Of a DNA stretch of 7,561 nucleotides, positions 5,729 to 7,561 are shown piece by piece. The DNA comes from Candidatus Saccharibacteria bacterium CG_4_10_14_0_2_um_filter_52_9 (GTDB lineage Bacteria > Patescibacteriota > Saccharimonadia > Saccharimonadales > UBA4665). Under the pieces are notes generated by a model that was given only the letters and a program-made list of their open reading frames with translations, did no database searches and was not told where the DNA came from. The number at the start of each line of letters is the position of its first letter. Position 1 is the stretch's first letter. A program made the position numbers and the translations under genes. The DNA is taken from the NCBI GenBank assembly GCA_002792275.1, contig PFOA01000089.1, positions 1 through 7,561 on the forward strand, written 5' to 3'.

Positions 5729-6910
5729 ATGATTTGGCTTCGTAAGGGTTTCGTTCACATATTAGGCGTGCTTTTGTTCATCTCGCTGGTTGGCGGCGTA
5801 GCGGCTGTTAGCCTGCGTCAGAACTTCTCTAAGCCCGATCAACTCAAGAGCTGGCTGTCACAAAGCAAGATCTATGACAAAGCCGTGTCGGCGGCTCTGT
5901 CGCAAACCCAGGAAGACGATACCAAAAACGGTGGCTCAGGCTCAGTTTCGCTGAGTGACTCAAGCGTTAAGCAGGCCGCTGAACAGGCCTTTTCGCCCCA
6001 GTTACTGGAAACCAGCGTCAACACATTTATCGATAGCAACTACGCCTGGTTGCAGGGCAAAACCGGCATTCCAACCTTTAATATTGACCTCAGCTCTGCC
6101 AAAGAAGACTTTGCCACCAAGGTGGGCAAGGCGGTAACCGCCCGCTTGACCAGCTTACCGGTCTGTACGCCAGCCCAGCTGGCCGCCATCCAGATCCCGG
6201 TTGATCCGCTGAGCATAGACTGCCGTCCGGCAATATTAGTGCCCATAACAGAGGGCGCACGCGTCACTCAGGAGATCCGGGACAGCGACTTCCTGAATCA
6301 GCCCAACCTAACGGCTGACACCGTGGGTCGCAACAAAGACAGCACCGATAAGCCGTATTATAATTCGGCATCTAAGGCGCCTAAGTACTTTCAGCTGGCT
6401 CAGAAGTTGCCCCTCATCTTTGCCGGGCTAGCCGCGTTAACTACGCTTGGTGTTCTGTTTATCTCGCCGACCCGTCGCAAGGGCTGGCGCCGGGTAGGGG
6501 TGATTCTGACCGAAGCTGGTATTGTGCTTATTGCCAGCAAGTTTGTAGCCGATGCGATGGTCAGTAAAGTCGCCGACAAGCTGAGCAACAGCGCCCTGGA
6601 TCAGATCAAACAACCGCGCGACGACCTGGTACACCAGATAGAAGCCAGCCTCTTCCAGATCAATCTGTACGCCGGAATCGTATTCTTTGTGCTGGCTATT
6701 GCTATCTTCATCTATCTATTCAGAACTCGCACCAGTGATAAGCAACCTGAGCCCGCTCCGGTTTCGGATAATGCTGTTAGTAACACTTCGCCGGAATCCA
6801 ACAAAGCCACTGATCTGGATATGCCCACTACTCAGCCGCGACCGCCAATCAGATCTTCCGATGAAGCACCCAAAATCAAAAAGCCGCCACGCCAGCGCCT
6901 GATTCAATAA
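5729..6910 (+). CDS. Four-helix membrane protein with large external loop, unknown family
   Basis: A 393-residue protein that I do not assign to a named family. Predicted order: a short basic N-terminus (MIWLRK), helix 1 (about 9-28), a long polar region (about 29-222) likely outside the membrane, helix 2 (about 226-246), a basic loop SPTRRKGWRR (inside), helix 3 (about 253-275), an amphipathic external stretch (about 276-308), helix 4 (about 311-332), and a Pro-rich, charged cytoplasmic tail (about 333-393) ending in a basic cluster (KIKKPPRQR). The external loop has the only two cysteines (146 and 165), which could form a disulfide. The positive-inside pattern is consistent throughout. It follows the SGNH gene on the same strand at 54 bases, so a shared role in the envelope is plausible. 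The GTG at 5702 would add nine residues, but the ATG starts a cleaner N-terminus and fits the TACAAT position. Confidence 0.85.
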   Translation: MIWLRKGFVHILGVLLFISLVGGVAAVSLRQNFSKPDQLKSWLSQSKIYDKAVSAALSQTQEDDTKNGGSGSVSLSDSSVKQAAEQAFSPQLLETSVNTFIDSNYAWLQGKTGIPTFNIDLSSAKEDFATKVGKAVTARLTSLPVCTPAQLAAIQIPVDPLSIDCRPAILVPITEGARVTQEIRDSDFLNQPNLTADTVGRNKDSTDKPYYNSASKAPKYFQLAQKLPLIFAGLAALTTLGVLFISPTRRKGWRRVGVILTEAGIVLIASKFVADAMVSKVADKLSNSALDQIKQPRDDLVHQIEASLFQINLYAGIVFFVLAIAIFIYLFRTRTSDKQPEPAPVSDNAVSNTSPESNKATDLDMPTTQPRPPIRSSDEAPKIKKPPRQRLIQ

Positions 6911-7033
6911 GTGATAATGGCGAAACAACGGGTCTGGAACTCAGGCCGTGTCGCATTTTCTAAGGGCTAACAGAGGCAACGACTATGACGAACTAAGGGA
7001 GTTTTGGGCGATAAACCCGAACAAAAACCGCTC

Positions 7034-7132
7034 TTACTTCTTACCAGACTGCTTCTTTGCCTGCTTCTCGAGTAAGTCGCGTAAGTCCTCATCCGACTCG
7101 TAGCCCTTGAGCTTCCCAGTTAAATAACTCAT
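7034..7132 (-). CDS. Possible 32-residue protein or C-terminal remnant
   Basis: An ATG-to-TAA frame encodes 32 residues, starting MSYLTGKLKGYESDED, with a charged helical centre and a Lys-rich end (KKQSGKK). The frame stays open 16 codons upstream of the ATG with protein-like content (LDDSNWRLVRTSLTYR) until a TAG at 7183-7181, so this could be the tail of a broken larger gene. There is no -10 element at the usual 6-base distance and no Shine-Dalgarno sequence. It conflicts with an open plus-strand frame over the same bases. No family recognised. Confidence 0.3.
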   Translation of the reverse strand: MSYLTGKLKGYESDEDLRDLLEKQAKKQSGKK

Positions 7133-7159
7133 GCGATATGTGAGGCTAGTACGAACTAA

Positions 7160-7303
7160 CCGCCAGTTGCTGTCATCCAGCTATTTACTAATGAGTTTAT
7201 AGAGGTTAAAGCGGCAAGTGAAACAAAAACTTTTACCCTGATCACAGCAGACAGCGTGACAGGCTACAAAGATATGAAAGTCCAGGTCGATACGCTGTTA
7301 TAG
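7160..7303 (+). pseudogene. Start-less coding-like fragment before a terminator
   Basis: After a TAA at 7157 the frame runs 47 codons to a TAG at 7301. It has no ATG, GTG or TTG before an internal ATG late in the frame (7274). The last 33 residues look protein-like, with alternating beta-type content such as TKTFTLITADSVTGYKDM. A rho-independent terminator follows 29 bases after the stop, as expected for the 3' end of a plus-strand gene whose front has been lost. Family not recognised; chance cannot be ruled out. Confidence 0.35.
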
Positions 7304-7327
7304 TACAAGGCAAACAAAGAGGCAAAA

Positions 7328-7501
7328 TCAGGCCGAGCCTTTGGACTCGGTTTTTTGTTGGCTTGACTCAACCGAGTCTTTAATAATTTCTAAATTACAA
7401 CTTTTATATTTGCTACACCACGCTTCGCACTTATTAGCTGTTTTCCCATCTTCATAATGCAGCCCGCACTCCGGGCATTGATAGACTTTTTTATCGGTCA
7501 T
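7328..7501 (-). CDS. Small five-cysteine protein, putative zinc ribbon
   Basis: A 57-residue soluble protein with cysteines at 9, 12, 25, 29 and 35 in the pattern CPEC-x12-C-x3-C-x5-C (YQCPECGLHYEDG, KCEAWCSKYKSC). The first CPxC pair and the later pair resemble a zinc-ribbon or other metal site. From memory, similar short proteins occur in CPR bacteria and archaea, without known function. The tail (about 41-57) is polar and low in complexity, and is encoded by the bases that also form the plus-strand terminator, so it is probably dispensable. The ATG at 7501 gives the expected N-terminus; a TTG at 7534 would add 11 residues (KVKLKGWDKS type) with little support. An AAAGGA lies 12 bases upstream of the ATG, somewhat far for a Shine-Dalgarno site. 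The TGA stop implies the standard code if the gene is real. Confidence 0.75.
   Translation of the reverse strand: MTDKKVYQCPECGLHYEDGKTANKCEAWCSKYKSCNLEIIKDSVESSQQKTESKGSA
7333..7356 (+). terminator. Rho-independent terminator
   Basis: CCGAG (7333-7337), an 8-base loop region CCTTTGGA and CTCGG (7346-7350), followed directly by six T. CC and GG inside the loop can extend the stem with one bulged A. It points to plus-strand transcription arriving from the region after the 393-residue gene or from the fragment ending at 7303. It lies inside the 3' end of the convergent five-cysteine gene. On the minus strand the hairpin is followed only by a weak TTTT, so termination there is doubtful. Confidence 0.8.
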
Positions 7502-7561
7502 AGATTTATCCCATCCTTTCAATTTTACTTTCAATAATATTTAGGCCAATGAAACTAACAC

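Larger units (their letters stand above)
6911..7327. other. Gene-poor stretch with likely gene remnants
   Basis: About 420 bases without a convincing complete gene. It contains an open plus-strand frame from 6918 to 7100 (61 codons, no ATG, GTG possible at 6948), a 32-codon ATG frame on the minus strand (7034-7132), and a coding-like plus-strand frame without a start (7160-7303). The first two overlap, so at most one is genuine. No tRNA, structured RNA, transposase or terminal inverted repeat was recognised. A hairpin at 6931-6947 after the 393-residue gene lacks a proper T run. A degraded former gene region is the best description. Confidence 0.5.

Noticed and set aside
6929..6960. Hairpin after the 393-residue gene as its terminator
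   Set aside because: The 6-bp stem (6931-6936 with 6942-6947, one G-T pair) is followed by eight mixed bases before a short TTTT, so it lacks the expected T run.
7002..7027. TTTGGG/CCCGAA stem with flanking T and A runs
   Set aside because: The stem is short with a wobble pair, and neither strand has a T run in terminator position.
6918..7100. 61-codon open plus-strand frame with some protein-like content
   Set aside because: There is no ATG and no promoter element at the usual distance, and it overlaps another candidate frame. Kept only as part of the remnant region.
1..7561. Defence system, toxin-antitoxin pair or prophage
   Set aside because: The XRE-HAD gene next to a small membrane protein was considered as a toxin-antitoxin pair, but there is no toxin-like motif and the gene order and spacing do not match a typical module. 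No phage genes are present.

Overview
The window looks like chromosomal DNA of a small-genome bacterium, most likely from the Candidate Phyla Radiation (Patescibacteria), with Saccharibacteria (TM7) as the best guess. The reasons are indirect. The HIT protein has a CPR-style motif region, there is a small multi-cysteine protein of a kind I associate with CPR and archaea, membrane proteins of unknown family are frequent, and there are almost no Shine-Dalgarno sequences. TAA, TAG and (in one gene) TGA end the reading frames, so nothing points to a TGA-recoded code. No phylogenetic marker is complete, so the placement is tentative.

Layout. Positions 1-1218 (+) hold the C-terminal part of valyl-tRNA synthetase. 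Its stop codon overlaps the stop of a convergent gene (1215-2066, -) encoding an XRE-type helix-turn-helix fused to a HAD-like hydrolase domain. Upstream of that gene on the same strand are a 58-residue two-helix membrane protein (2116-2292) and a HIT-family protein (2307-2699). A palindrome-rich divergent intergenic region (2700-2965) follows. On the plus strand come a 902-residue membrane-anchored surface protein with an SGNH/GDSL esterase domain, an Ig-like region and thrombospondin type 3-like calcium repeats (2966-5674), then a 393-residue membrane protein of unknown family (5729-6910). The last 650 bases are gene-poor. They hold apparent gene remnants, a strong rho-independent terminator (7333-7356) and a small cysteine-rich protein on the minus strand (7328-7501).

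How the parts relate. The minus-strand genes HIT, 58-residue protein and XRE-HAD are closely spaced (14 and 49 bases) and could be co-transcribed, yet each has its own -10-like hexamer 6 bases before its ATG. The 393-residue gene shows the same arrangement at 7 bases. This suggests that leaderless transcripts are the rule here. The two plus-strand envelope genes are neighbours and may act together at the cell surface. If the organism is an epibiont, a surface lipase or esterase facing outward could act on host lipids, but that is inference.

The most interesting items are the tethered SGNH enzyme with its unusual domain set, the XRE-HAD fusion with an altered HAD motif I (Asp to Asn), the cluster of four palindromes between the divergent genes, and the repeated leaderless promoter geometry. 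I did not see a CRISPR array, transposase, tRNA, rRNA or an evident defence system.
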